In this document: piece after piece, positions 50,635-62,763 of the stretch
Layout of the letters: each line of letters starts with the position of its first letter
Numbering within the stretch: position 1 is the first letter of the stretch
Source: Maylandia zebra
Taxonomy: Eukaryota > Chordata > Actinopteri > Cichliformes > Cichlidae
Direction: 5' to 3'
NCBI RefSeq assembly: GCF_041146795.1
Contig: NC_135170.1
Coordinates: forward strand, 33,063,033 to 33,127,032
DNA: 64,000 nt
Program-made: the position numbers and the translations under genes
Notes under the pieces: model-generated
Seen by the model: the letters and a program-made list of their open reading frames with translations, nothing else
The model's database searches: none
What the model was told of the DNA's origin: nothing

Positions 50635-51369
50635 GGGATGACAACATTGTTCCGTTTGTCCTTCTGATTCTCCCTAGTTAGTGTCTGATCTTATTTTCTG
50701 TGCATTTTCATGATTAGGGCCACTCCGCTTAAAAATCTGGGACTCTCCACCAATTTCTCCCGGAACTGAAGAAGCTTCTTGGACAAGAGGTGAAATGTCT
50801 TCAAGAAACTTAAAGAGGTCCAGATGCCTTTCTCCTCAAACTACAATGACCTGGATGACTGACAATAGGATGGATAGTTTGTTTTTATGCTAAAAGTTCG
50901 GTATGTAGCACACAAAATTGCAATAAATATATTTTTTTAGTTTTAAAAATATTTTAAAATTACATTTAAAAAAATATAGCTTAAACATGCACTATAAAAT
51001 GTCTGAACTTTTTTGTGCTACCCACCATATGTATTTTATTTATAGCCTATAGCACATTTCATTAACAGAAGTTGACCCAAGTGTTTTAGAGACAGGCACA
51101 TTCCAGGTCTCCAAAAAAACAGTTTCAAAATAGATGAAAAGCTGAAATGTTGTTTTATTCTATTAACTAATTATTATGGAAAATACAAATCTCACTGATT
51201 TAGTGGTCTGTAAAAAGTGCCTTTATAGGTTAAACGTATTGATAATGGTATCGGCGATTTATACAAAAATTTGCAGTATTGTAAACCACTACTGTTGACA
51301 GTTTTACATCTGAATTTTAATTCGGTCTAACGTGTAAATTCCTGCAATCCGGGAAGGCGTCACTGACGC

Positions 51370-51583
51370 TCTGTGCTCTGATTGGAGGTCAGAGGCGGTG
51401 GGCGGGGCCGCCGGCCGAGTGCGGAGACAATAGAGAGGGGCTCGGGAGACACACCACGGCGGATGCACGGTGACAGACAGCAGCCGGTCCCCGCAGAGCC
51501 TTCACTCCCAGCCGGTCTCCTGAGTCGCTGAAGGATCCGAACGTTGTCTGAATGGACTGACAGCTTCCAGCACTTTGTCAACG
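51370..51583 (+). promoter_or_regulatory. CpG-rich promoter and probable non-coding first exon
   Basis: An inverted CCAAT box (gattgg, about 51380) is followed by a GC box (gggcggggcc, about 51400) and a CpG-dense stretch to about 51540, unlike its AT-rich surroundings. No TATA box is evident. A donor-like acg|gtagga at 51583/51584 would end the exon. Upstream ATGs at about 51463 and 51552 open only very short frames, so the exon is probably 5' UTR. Direction is inferred from CCAAT, GC box and donor order. The gene served is not in the window. Confidence 0.6.
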
Positions 51584-54500
51584 GTAGGAGAAGATTTCGT
51601 TTTTCTCCCAGTAAAACCAGTTAACAGCTTACGAAACGCTGCTCGGTGTGTCTTTTCAAGCATCTAAAGCTCAGATTCAGCTTGAAAGTGATGCCTCACT
51701 GCTCTGAGGCAAAAGCACAATACTCCACGGCTGTTGTGTGTCTATGCACGGGCACTATATTGGGCTTTGCACTCTGAAAACAATGTATTCTAAATATACA
51801 GCTGTAAATCTAAAACAAAGTTCACCCAACCTGAGCAGAACAATAGAGCTGCTGTGAAGCTATTGTCTCAGAGCTACAATCTCTGGTATTGACTTTCCTC
51901 CCTCTACATTTACAGAGCAGATTTCTCGCCACAGACATGCTCATGTGCTGCACGCTGTCATGGATATAATGCATGCACGCTTTGTGTCTGCAGATCACAT
52001 CCATAGTTGATCTCTTTGTGCTGCAGTTTTTATGTCTGAGTGTCTGTAAACAGTGTTACTGACTCCAGATCTGCATCAGGGATACAGACATGGGGATTTA
52101 TGGTGTTAATGGAAGGTGATTAATCATCAGACGTGGTTCTGGTTCTGACATTTTAGATTTTTTTTTTCATGCAAAAATTGGACAGGCTTGCTAAACCCTA
52201 AGAATTCAGCATCTCAGATGACAAAGGTTCACCAGTGTGTTGACTTTGATGCTGATGCTTATCGGTATTTTCGCGCAAAGTTTATTTTTTGTCTGCATCC
52301 TCCCTGCTGAGGGCTCCTTCATCGCCTCGCTCTGGCTCCCATAAATCCATCGAGTTTAGAGGAATCTGAAACTTTGTGGGATTAATAGCCACGTCTTGTT
52401 ACTAGTAGTGGATATATAATTGGCTGCAGCTCAACACGAGACGCCAAACTGCTTAAAAAATAATTTACGCCTACTTTCACAAGCATAGCCTCAATCATAT
52501 GTCCAAATATAAACAAAGGGACACTTTTGGTGACGCTGATTTTACCTGTAAAACTCTAGCGTGCTGCTAACTCAAGCTGATTGGTCGCTTAAAGGTTTAC
52601 AGGACACGCTCCCTCACCTTTTGCAAACGAAACACTGAAGCGGCTGGCTGGCACTTGGAGATGATTGAAATGGAAGTGGCGGTGATTCGTGGTGCTGTCG
52701 CAGAAAGGAATTTTGCGACAATCGAATCCCTAAAATTGTCTCTTTTGTCTCAGCTTCTTCTGTCCGAAGCACGATGAAAGCCCCCTGTGGAACCTGAAGT
52801 CCAGAGCGCAGGAGTTCTTGAGTGCCAGTTCCACACCTTCATCCACTCATGGGCTACAAGCTGCTTCTTTCATGTCGCTTTTAGCTTCTCAGATGACAGG
52901 ATTTCTTCTTTCTGGTTTTGTTTGTATGTTTGTACAGACAAACACAAACACAACCAACACCCTTATTCAGGGCGTTATTAAACCTCTTATGGGTATTGAT
53001 AAAACTATTTAAGGTTTCATTGACAAAGTAGCCCCACGTGAATGAGCTTTGAGTGTTTGTGTTGTTACAACAAGGACTTTAAAACATGGATGTAGTCACT
53101 GCCATAGATTTTTGGACTTCACACTTATTTGGAGCCAGAATATTGAGATAAGAGTGCAGAGTGCATACATCAGCTAAACCTGGTGAGCTTTCATAGCAAA
53201 CTACAAACATAAACCTGAGCGCTAGCATTCAGACACAGATGGTGAATAAAACACTAGATTTTCTTTTCACAGAAGCTGCAGCATAAACTTCCTGGATGGC
53301 CTGCACCACACAGCCCATAATATTTTATTTCACAGAAATATTTGTTAGTTCAGCCCTGCAGAGGAGACGTGAAAATAAAACCATGCACATCTCCTCGGCA
53401 GGCAGGAGGAAGACGGTTAGAGAATGTGAGATTAAATCAGACAAAGAGTGTACCGCTGCCTTCTGTTGCGTGGGGATCGCAGCAGCCGAAATGCTTTGGC
53501 AGTAAAGGAGAGCGCCCAGTGATGCGCTGCTGAGCGCGCAGGGACAAAGCCTCAGTGTTCGCAGGCGATGTAGGTCGAGCCGGTTAAAGCCGGCTGCTTT
53601 GATGTGCTGCACAGCTCCGTGAGCGCCGTGGGAGCGGACGGCCGAGCCTCGCCGGAGGCCGCCGCACAAGAGGACGCTGAACTCCAGCGCCGTGACGGCT
53701 GGTGTGATGCAGTCTGACTTCTGCAAACATTTCCAGAGGGACGAGCTGCTCACGGGGCAGAAGTAATCTCTCCGGTTTTGTTGCTTCTCAGTGAGCAGAT
53801 TTAAAGAACAACAGTTCACACGTTAACATTAGATCAGTGGCGGTGAGCTGAATGACTGAGGATGGAGCTGAAAGGCCAACAACAACCAGCACAGAGAGGG
53901 GAAGAGTCAGCACTTTCCAGGGCTGATAAAGGGATAAGTCCGAGGGAGGATGAAAACTCTTTAGCTTTAGTAATATTTCTGTATGATTTCAAACTGATCT
54001 CACCCATACTTTTTGTGGCATCACTGAAGTAGACATCTGGTCTTTACTGATGTCTGAAGGTGCCGAGGATGTGGTTTGTACATCTTTCAGTCAGTAGGTA
54101 CTCGTCTTCCAAATGACTCTTTACTCGTTGTGTAAAATGTAGCAGACCTGGACATGTGCAATTGTTATGAGATGATCAGTGCTGTTTGGAGTTTTAGCCA
54201 AGAGGCAAGAAAATCTGCAGTTTCACTAGCAACCACTTGAGGCTTCTCTAAAAGTGAGTCAATCCCCACAGACCCCACGTAAATGTCCAAAATCATCCAT
54301 GTTCTAATGTCAACGAGCAAAGAGCAAAATGCAGAGTCCAGAACCCAATTAGTGATAACCACAGTGGTTACATCTGTCTTTTATAAATAGTGTGTGGTTT
54401 TAGCTCATAGCTGTCAGGTGTGGGTCTTTATATTATTCCTTTTGTCATAACCAAAAGCCAAAAATCTAAAAGCTGAAATGATTATTTCAGGATTTTATAT

Positions 54501-54634
54501 ACAACAAAAGAAATGTAGTAAATCCTCAGATTAGAGAAACTGAAACCAGGTGATAAGTTGACATTTTTAGAAGCAGTGTCATTTATTAGTTATGTAAGTG
54601 GTTGGTCATCTTTTCAGTAATTATAATCTGTATT

Positions 54635-55220
54635 AGGGCAGGGCAATATGGCCAAAAACATTTATCACGATATATATTTGAAAATTTGCAATAACTATAT
54701 AACTGACGATATAATGCATGTGAGACTCCACAACTTTAAACTTAAAAGAGCTTATACACACACAATACGGTAACATTATGTTGAAGCACAGTACGTATCA
54801 CTCCGCGAGGCTACAGTAGCTGTAATGCTCCGACAATCCATCAAGCTGTGCGGCTTCGTAGCTTAGCAAAGTCGTACTGAAACATTTTTTTGACAGATTT
54901 TTAAGCGCCGCGTACCAAATTAAATCGGTTCGGTAATAACGGCGGCCCGCTAGCATGCTCTACCAAAAAATGTGCTTTGGTGTGTATCTGACGGACGAAA
55001 GCCAAACCAGTTCGACTGAAGTTGCAACATTTTTACAAACAAATTCTGGATCATCCGTTTCATTCAACGATCCACTTTCGCCCTTCTCATTCTCCGTCGC
55101 CGCCATGCTCTTTCTGCCATGTGCGCATGAAAACAAAGGCACTGCGCATGCGCGTTTTACCCATATTCTATCGCGATATTTGATTTTCTTATCATTGCCT
55201 AACATTGTATCGATATTACC
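54635..55220. repeat. MITE-like repeat, 'cagggcaatatggcc' type
   Basis: The left end reads gggcagggcaatatggccaa, then tatcacgatatat. The right part reads ctatcgcgatatttgatttt, then cttatcattgcc, roughly the inverse. This pair is a frequent non-autonomous teleost element. Exact ends are not fixed. Confidence 0.5.
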
Positions 55221-57894
55221 GTGAACGGTATCTATATAGTAGCAAGAACCCACTGTACACACGGTTTTTGCCATGCCCACAGGGCTCGTTTGCTGTGCTT
55301 ATGTATTCAAAAAATTTATGTATCATGTTATTCTTTATATCTTCAATATAGAGTCAGATGGCAAAAATGTCTTTTTACAAATGAAATTTGTTCCTAGATT
55401 TGTGTTAGAGGAAATCTTGACACGTTGTGATGGGTGTTTTTGTTTGAGCTGCAGATAACCTGACAATCACTTCCTTATTTAAATAATCAGTTATTGTCGC
55501 GTTAAAAATGTTTTTATGAAGTGTTGTTCATCATCTGCCCTGGTGAGATCTTCTCTGGGTGGAATAGGTGATAATGAAACTGTCATTCTTCTGCTCTAAA
55601 AAGAAGAATTGAGATTTTTAAAAGCTGTGACATTCACAGTGTCTCACAGCAATAATTCATGTTTATCTTTTGTTACCAAAAGCCCAAACTCCCAGATTAC
55701 TCCGTTTACAGTCATACCTGACAGAAGCAAGTCGACATGCTTAGCGTGAACCATCAAATGTATGGCATTTGTTCCTAAAATAGTCAATTTATGGCAATAA
55801 AAAGCTTACAGGTTGTGAACTGAGAGGAAGGGTCATCAGTAATGGCAAAAAGTCACCATTTTCTTACACTGATTGGCTGTTTTCTTTTAGTTGATTGATT
55901 GGACCTGTCGGTTCACAGAGTTCAGTGGACTCAGCTTGACAGACAATGACTGATGACCAACAGCAACCAGAAGACATTTCAGCCCATTAGAGTTCAAACT
56001 GAAGCTTTTTTGTAGCATTAATAAAATATACGGTAAACACAAGAAAAGCCCAAGGCTGCTGCTAATGATTGCTTGCGTTATTGATCACTGTAAAGACTTT
56101 AGTTATTCTGTCTGTTGAGAAAAGGCTCAGGAGACGGCCTAAAATGTATTTTTAAAAATAAATTTTTTGGTCACCCCAAACATACTTTGGTCACTGTGAA
56201 ATAGCTGTAGGCAGTGGCAGAAAAACTAAACTGTTGTTGTTGTTTTTCAAAATGGCACATTATTAATCACCTTCTCCTTAAGTGAAGCCATTATTCTCTT
56301 TATGGAAAGCTTTTTATGCCTATTTTAAGTACATTAGCTCAGACAGTTAAGCTGCCAGACTGTCGCATCTCAAATCCCACGTGTTTCGTCTGGTCCTGGA
56401 TTCTGAACATTGCAAGACCGAGGTTATTATCAGTCATTCTGTCAGGGTTCATGCTCTCTGCTTGTGCTGGTAAATACCAAACATTTCGTTTTGAGAACTT
56501 GAGTTTGTCTTCAGATTGTCTTCTATTTTTTTTGTCTTTAAAGTGGAACAAGGTCCTCCATTAAAAAGGCTTGTAAAGCTTTACTCAGAACACATAATAA
56601 GAGCTTTGACACCTTAAAAAGCAGATAATTTGGTATTTTTGTTTTTGTGCTTGATCTCTCTCCAAACAAAGAATAAAACTATAAAAATACTGACACATGC
56701 TATTCCTCAACCTCCTAGTAGATGCACCTATCATATAAATGTGAAAATCTGTGGTGATGTTTAAAAAGAAATTGACCTTTTAGTAGCTGCATCTACGGTA
56801 TGAATGTTGAAATCCTGCATGATCTGGGTCCCGAGTTATCACATTGACAAACTTGGGTGTTCACGCTGCCTGAAAGATATGTCAAGGACTTTAGAACTGG
56901 GCACTTTCAGTGTAGTCACACTAGTTAGCGATTAGAAGTCAGCCATTGCTAAATTCTCATAGAGAACTGGCAAAACAATGTGAGAGATATGGATATTCAT
57001 CAGAAACAACCAAAATAAAGAAAATACACCTCTAAACCTATTTAGAAATCTTTGAAAAGAGAACGCCTGGCGTCAGATGGAGGCAGCCTCTGGTGTGCTG
57101 TTGAGACTGTTACCAAGTCATCACCAAAGAATCCACCAGGGATGGGCTTCGCCAATCACTAATTAACCAACCAGTCATCCAACTTTATTATAGGCCTCTG
57201 TAGCATCAGTTATATCGGAAGTGGAGGATATCTCGTTACTGAACGAAAAGTTAACTGAAAGCTTTTTAAAAAATTCAGCGAGACTTTACTTTATCACTTA
57301 GTTGTGGTTATTTGTTTGTCATAGGCTAACAAACAATCAGATCAAGTATTTTTCCAAAGTATTTTTTTTTTTCTTGTTTCTTAATATTTTTTTTTTAAAT
57401 GTCTACCTTTTTTTTCCCCAATAAGATTCCAAGATTAATTCCACCAGATGGTTGTGAGTAACAAACCATCTGCTGCGACATATTAATAAGCTACATGATG
57501 GTATTGCTCTTCTTTAATTTAACAACAGATTTAATTTCTTCCTGTCACCATATTATTGGCTAAATAGACCTGCTCATTGGTGCTTCCATCAGATCTTTTT
57601 CTTCTTCCATGTTCTAATCCACTTTTTAAAAACTCATGGTGGGATTTAGATTGGGATTATTTTATGAATTGTTACTTTGACAGCAGTCAGAATCCTTCAC
57701 ATGCTCTCCAGATAGGATTAAAGTCACTGACTGTAGCAGGAAATATTAAAATCCCCCTCTAGCATAAATCCCATACACTTTAATGCTCCACTTAGGCAAA
57801 GAGTATTTTAGAGATGAAGGCTAACATCAAACCTGTAACACACCCACTGCGCTAAGTGGGTTTATGTTCTGTACTTGTAACTGCTTTATTTAGC

Positions 57895-57912
57895 ATGTTA
57901 GCATGCTAACAT
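57895..57912. repeat. Perfect 18-bp palindrome
   Basis: atgttagcatgctaacat is its own reverse complement. It probably reflects a common teleost low-complexity motif. Confidence 0.9.
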
Positions 57913-58310
57913 TTATTGATATAACGTGCACATGGGGCTGATGTGAGTCTTAATAGAACTGCAGGCTTTTTCTTCAATAGATTAGAATTATTCAAACTTC
58001 CAAAAACGGAATAGTTTGTACAACGAAGTTTAGAAGAATAAGACAAATCTTTATTTATTCATTTATTACATTTACTATAGTAGTGCAGTTCAAAGGCCCT
58101 GAGTAATAGTGAACGATAACATTTGGAGAAAGTCTTACAAAACTGAGAAATTATCACCAAAAGTTCTTGTTTTATGTTCTCAACTTCAGAGTTGGAGGAG
58201 TAACCAACAGGTATTTATCCACTTGTGTTGGAGTGACATAAATTTCAGCACCACAGGGGGAGCACAAGGTGGACATCGATAGTCCTGACAGTTTTTGGCA
58301 CTCAATGACA

Positions 58311-58813
58311 CCTCACCTCCAACCGACCGTGGCAGATGGCCGCCCCTCCCTGTTCCTGGTTCTGCCAGACGTTTCTTCCTGTTAAAAGGGAGTTTGTCCT
58401 TGCCACTTTCGCCAAAGTCCTTGTCTCATAGGGCTTAGTCTGATTGTTGGGGTTTCTCTGTGTTATTCTAGGGTCTTTACCATCGGCGTAACTTTGTGTT
58501 GAACATTGGGGGGGGGTCAAGATGTCTGTCTAAATAAATAAACAAATCTAGCTAAATTCCCAAATGATTAAACATGCAACTATTTTGCTGGTAATACCTG
58601 AAATGAGTAAAGAAAATCAACAGCCTATATATGCAAGATAATTCATAATTTTATTGGGGGGGTTATTTTGGTTGAGTCGGATAATTGGGGGGGGGGGGGG
58701 TCATAACCCCCCTGGAAATTACGCCTCTGGTCTTTACCTTACAATATTTAGCACCTTGAGGCAACTGTTGTTGTCATTTGGTGCTAGATAAAGAAAACTG
58801 AATTACATTGAAC
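58311..58813 (+). mobile_element. LINE-type 3' tail, split by a MITE
   Basis: It reads ccaaccgaccgtggcagatg, gtttcttcctgttaaaaggg and ttgttggggtttctctgtgt. After the inserted element it resumes with ttacaatatttagcaccttg and ends with gtgctagataaagaaaactg. This is a very common teleost retroposon 3' region, present in three copies in the window (also reversed at 28551 and 33437). Confidence 0.8.
58481..58729. mobile_element. 249-bp hAT-type MITE
   Basis: An exact 8-bp target duplication, gtctttac, lies at 58473-58480 and 58730-58737. Ends are CATCGGCGTAACTTT and, reversed, CAGAGGCGTAATTTC: CA starts and a shared GGCGTAA core. An 8-bp duplication with such ends fits the hAT superfamily. Poly-G tracts lie near both ends. 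The host tail continues without a break across the insertion point. Confidence 0.88.
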
Positions 58814-61800
58814 GTTGCAGACTTATAAAAACGAATCTCTGCTCAGATAAACATATAAATTGTACTAGTGGAGCTCAAAGTAAAGCAAAAACCAAAAACC
58901 TAAGAGGTCCTAAAGGTTAATAACTGTAGATATGTGTAGCGGTGCGCTTTCAAAAAAATGTTCTTGCTCTTTTGAGTGTACTGGGTACAAAAAGAAAACC
59001 ACTGTGGTGGTTTATGTTATAATTGTTAGTAAATACCTTGAAATCTTTAAATGTATAAGACATAAAAGATTCTTCAGACTGTGAAGGAGGTCATCTAAAG
59101 CTCAGGGGTCTTTTCAAGTGTTTGGCCTGTTCGTTTAGTGTGTTTGAGCACAAATGTTAACCTTATGTGAACAGTCAGCAGCTCAGCAAAGGCGTTAGGA
59201 TTCATCCTACAGACATCCTGGATATGTGCACCAAATTTCATTCCAGCCCATCAATAGCTGGAGAAATCTGGAGAAAGTCATGATGCTGCTGTTTCACCAG
59301 ACGTTCACGAAGCAGACATCAGTTCTTCTTTTGTCTTTTATGTCCAAATCATCCTTGAATAGGTCATTTTTTTTCCCCTCTTGTTTTTGGAAACTCTCTG
59401 AGGTATGAAAGATTTTTGTCAGGAGGAAGGCATAGAGTAAGATGGCAGCCTTTGTTCATAAATATTTTTTCAGCCTGGTGACGCATTGATTTCACATTAC
59501 AAATGATTAATTGGGTGCCGATGTTTTGCAAGTCGATGCTGGCCTGAACACACACGAGGTGGCAGAGGCTGTTTTTCCTGCGGCACCGGGAGACCATTAC
59601 TCAGCACTTCTGTCGAGTTTGTCAGGTTTACTCATCGTGACAGCGGCAATACTATTCTTCTTGTAAGTGATCAGTGGTCTCCTCGGATTACTCTTTAGAT
59701 TACACCTTAGAAAACACAGAAGGAAGCTTCTGACTTTGTCTTTGGCTCAGGTTTTGTGGATCTTTGAGTTCAGGAACAAATCCTAAAACGAAGAAGAAAT
59801 TTCAGCTTTAAATCTGTCCCTATGCAAACTAAATGTACCTATGGACTCAAACATCAACCATGTGTCCCAGTTAAAACTCTGGCACTCTCTACAAGCTCCA
59901 GCATTCCCAGCATTGAAACCAGACCCTTCAATAAATGTAGTCGGTTTGTTTTACTGTGAACGAGACATTATTAGAAACAAGAGTGTGACATTTTGGCAGT
60001 CCAAGAGAAGCTCGAGTTCTGCAGGGAACCGCTAGAAACACAAAGCATCGTCAGGCTGTAGCCATGGCAGCTGTGCCACCTTGCTGCTGCTGTTGCTGCA
60101 GGAAAATCAAAGGTCATTAAAACTCACAGCTTTCTGACTCTGTGCCACTCCAGCTTTCCATCAACAGGCGCTCTCACCGTTGGACTGCACCCACCTGCCA
60201 AGCGGCGCAAAAGACAGGTAACCTTATCAGGGCATAACAGACGTAAAGCAGACTGGTTGAATTCCAGCCGGGCTTTGTTTACCGACTGAAAGAATGATGG
60301 GAAGGCGGTCTCGCGCCGCTCATCAGAGGCAGACATGGCTCCTTGATGCCCTTGGGGGAGCAGTTACCCCTTAGACTTAGCGGGAGCGCCGGGAGCTGCA
60401 GCTAAAAAACGTTACACCTAATTAGCGGTGGTTGTGACTCCTTTCATCTCCGGGCTGTTTGATAGGACTTCAGTGTGAGAGCACGTGAGGAAGTGTTCAC
60501 GCCCGGATAGCAGGAAGACACCGAGGGTGAAACATAATTAATGCATATATGTCAAAGTTGCTATGGTTAGGTAAACGTAACGATAGAAAGTAAATGGATG
60601 GTGAGTTCTCTGCTTGATCTGACAACAAAATGCGTCTTTTGTAGAAGACCAGCATTCATATTTGGTCATTTGGTGACATCATTCGACTTGTTGTTGCCAG
60701 GTTTTAGTTTTCTAAATTCTCACAAAGTTTCTAGGAAATCAGCAGACCTGAATTAATGAATCATTGAGCCCAGAAATCAAGTACATGATTTAATTAACAT
60801 GATTTTTTTTTCTTCTTAAATTTTAGTGGGCTAATTTTTAGTGAAAATACAAAGGAGGTGACTTTAATGTTTATTGCTAGTATTGCTCCTATGAGCAGTA
60901 CTAGCTAACAGTATAATGGAGGATTATGGATAATAGAGTCCAGTAATCTAAAGTCAAGACAAAGTCCAGAAAAGGACAAAAACTAACAGTATAAAGCATA
61001 GATAAGAGCAGTTTTCTCAAAAATTAGGAGATTACTGTGGTGGGTTTTTGTTGTTTTGGTTCTTTTGTCTGATGCAAGCTTGTACATGGAGTACTTGTTA
61101 TTTAAAATAATGATTTGGTTTCACATAATAGCAGCAGTGTCAGTAATAACAATGGTTTTCTGGGCTCCTTTAATGCTCCAAATGAAAGTCTGAAACAGAA
61201 CAGGTGTGTGGAAAAAACATTTACTGTCCTTTAACAAAAGGTCTCTGCAGTGTCTCTTTGTGCTGTGAAAATGTGTTTGACACACGAACAAAGAAGGGAG
61301 GCGCAAAGTGCTCCTCCTGGCATTATTTGATCATCCTGAAAGCAGAGGTGAGATGCTTCGTTCTCTTTGTGCATCTGGTCTCGTGTTCATTTACTGGGCC
61401 CTCGCTCTGACCCTGTGAACTGTACTGCTGGCTGAGCAGAAAAACTGTGCAAGAAAACGGCCATTATTTTGAAAAGGGCTCGAATTTTAATTAAAAATCT
61501 ACCTACGTATCTAGCATGTAAAATTGAGATGCCCGAGTGTGTCTGTTTGCAGCTCTAAACACTCTCTGGCTGTCTCATCCTTTCTGTGCTTTATTGACCT
61601 TGTCAGAGGGATGCTGAGAGGACCGGTGATAGACAGCCAGTTGGCTCCTTTGGGTTCAGCTGAGTCCTCATTTTTATCAGCTTGTCGTACTTTAATGCTC
61701 AGCACATACTGTTTATTTCGAGGGCCATTTCCATCCTCCGCTGTCACTCCAACACAGCCGAGCTCACGGCTTCCTTTCACTGTTTTTTAACGCAGTGTTT

Positions 61801-62648
61801 TCAGCATGTCAGGGTTTCAGTTTTGAACATGTCAGTCCTGCTTTATTTAGCAGTAACAGAGGTTCTGAAGAAACAACAAGCACAGTTAAATACTACATTT
61901 TGTTCAAAGCACAGCCAGACTTATACTGTTAGCTTAAAAATTCAAGATATTCATCACTGATGTCAGTTTGAGTTTTTCTGTGTGTAACAGATTGATGCAT
62001 TACTGAGATTTGGAGGCAAAGACATAAAACATAGTTGTGTAAGATGTAAGTAGGCTATGAGACTAAATTCACACCAAAAGTAAAATGTTGCTGTAACAAT
62101 ACTGTTTGATAATAAATTTCATACAGTTGGAAAGCCTGTTTATTTCCCCTTGAACGGTGCCGCATATGTACCCACAGCTGCTGCTCAACCCACAGTCATG
62201 GGTTGAGCAGCAGAGTTGAGTATGTGGGTTGAGCCCATGGAAAAACTTGCCAAAAATCGTGTTCTGTTCTCAACTCTTGTTCGGTGTCGTTTATATGATT
62301 GGACAATTGAAAGATGAAGAAACGAGACACGTTACATGAAAAGTTCTATTCATGTAACAAACAACTCGGTGGAACGTGGAAGAACCAGACTCACCTACAA
62401 ACACTCAACGTTTACGCTGAGCGGTCAGTGCAAAACGGAGACCTTCAAAGGCTCAACTTTCAAAGTAAGTTGCGCCTTTTGAGTCATGCTCACAGGATGA
62501 CTTTTACTTTGAAGGTAAATGGTCTGTTTTTACAGTTTCACTACCACTTGGTGAGCAGTTGCAGACAAGTCGGCGTCTTTCAAAAATGAACAGAAAAAAA
62601 AATATGACATTAAATTCTCAGAAAAACATTTTTTCCTGTGGGTTGTTG

Positions 62649-62649
<1 letters not shown>
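58814..62649. other. Intergenic or intronic, possible regulatory segment at 61440-61790
   Basis: No exon seen. The segments 60120-60560 and 61440-61790 are non-repetitive, with TAATTA-like cores beside GC-richer DNA. Open frames occur on both strands at 61511-61790, which suggests lack of stops by composition and not coding. Candidate enhancers only. Confidence 0.3.
62178..62213. repeat. Perfect 15-bp inverted repeat with 6-nt loop
   Basis: ctgctgctcaaccca at 62178-62192 pairs exactly with tgggttgagcagcag at 62199-62213. The word gggttgagc recurs at 62226-62234. Confidence 0.93.
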
Positions 62650-62705
<56 letters not shown>

Positions 62706-62763
62706 TTTTTTTTTTGTTTTTTTTTTTGTTTTTTTTTTTTTTTTTTTTTGTTTGTTTGTTTTT
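62650..62763. repeat. (TG)n followed by a T-rich tract
   Basis: About 26 TG units to 62701, then about 60 bases of T with occasional G. Confidence 0.97.

Larger units (their letters stand above)
51584..58304. other. Probable first intron or intergenic sequence, no coding exon seen
   Basis: No exon is supported. A GC-richer patch at 53500-53770 contains long overlapping frames on both strands without recognisable protein character. Confidence 0.4.

Noticed and set aside
53325-53819. 164-codon open frame, - strand, with hydrophobic patches
   Set aside because: Lies in a GC-richer patch with open frames on both strands, has no splice support and no recognisable family.
61511-61790. Overlapping 88-89 codon frames on both strands
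   Set aside because: Open on both strands, so the lack of stops reflects composition; better viewed as a possible non-coding element.
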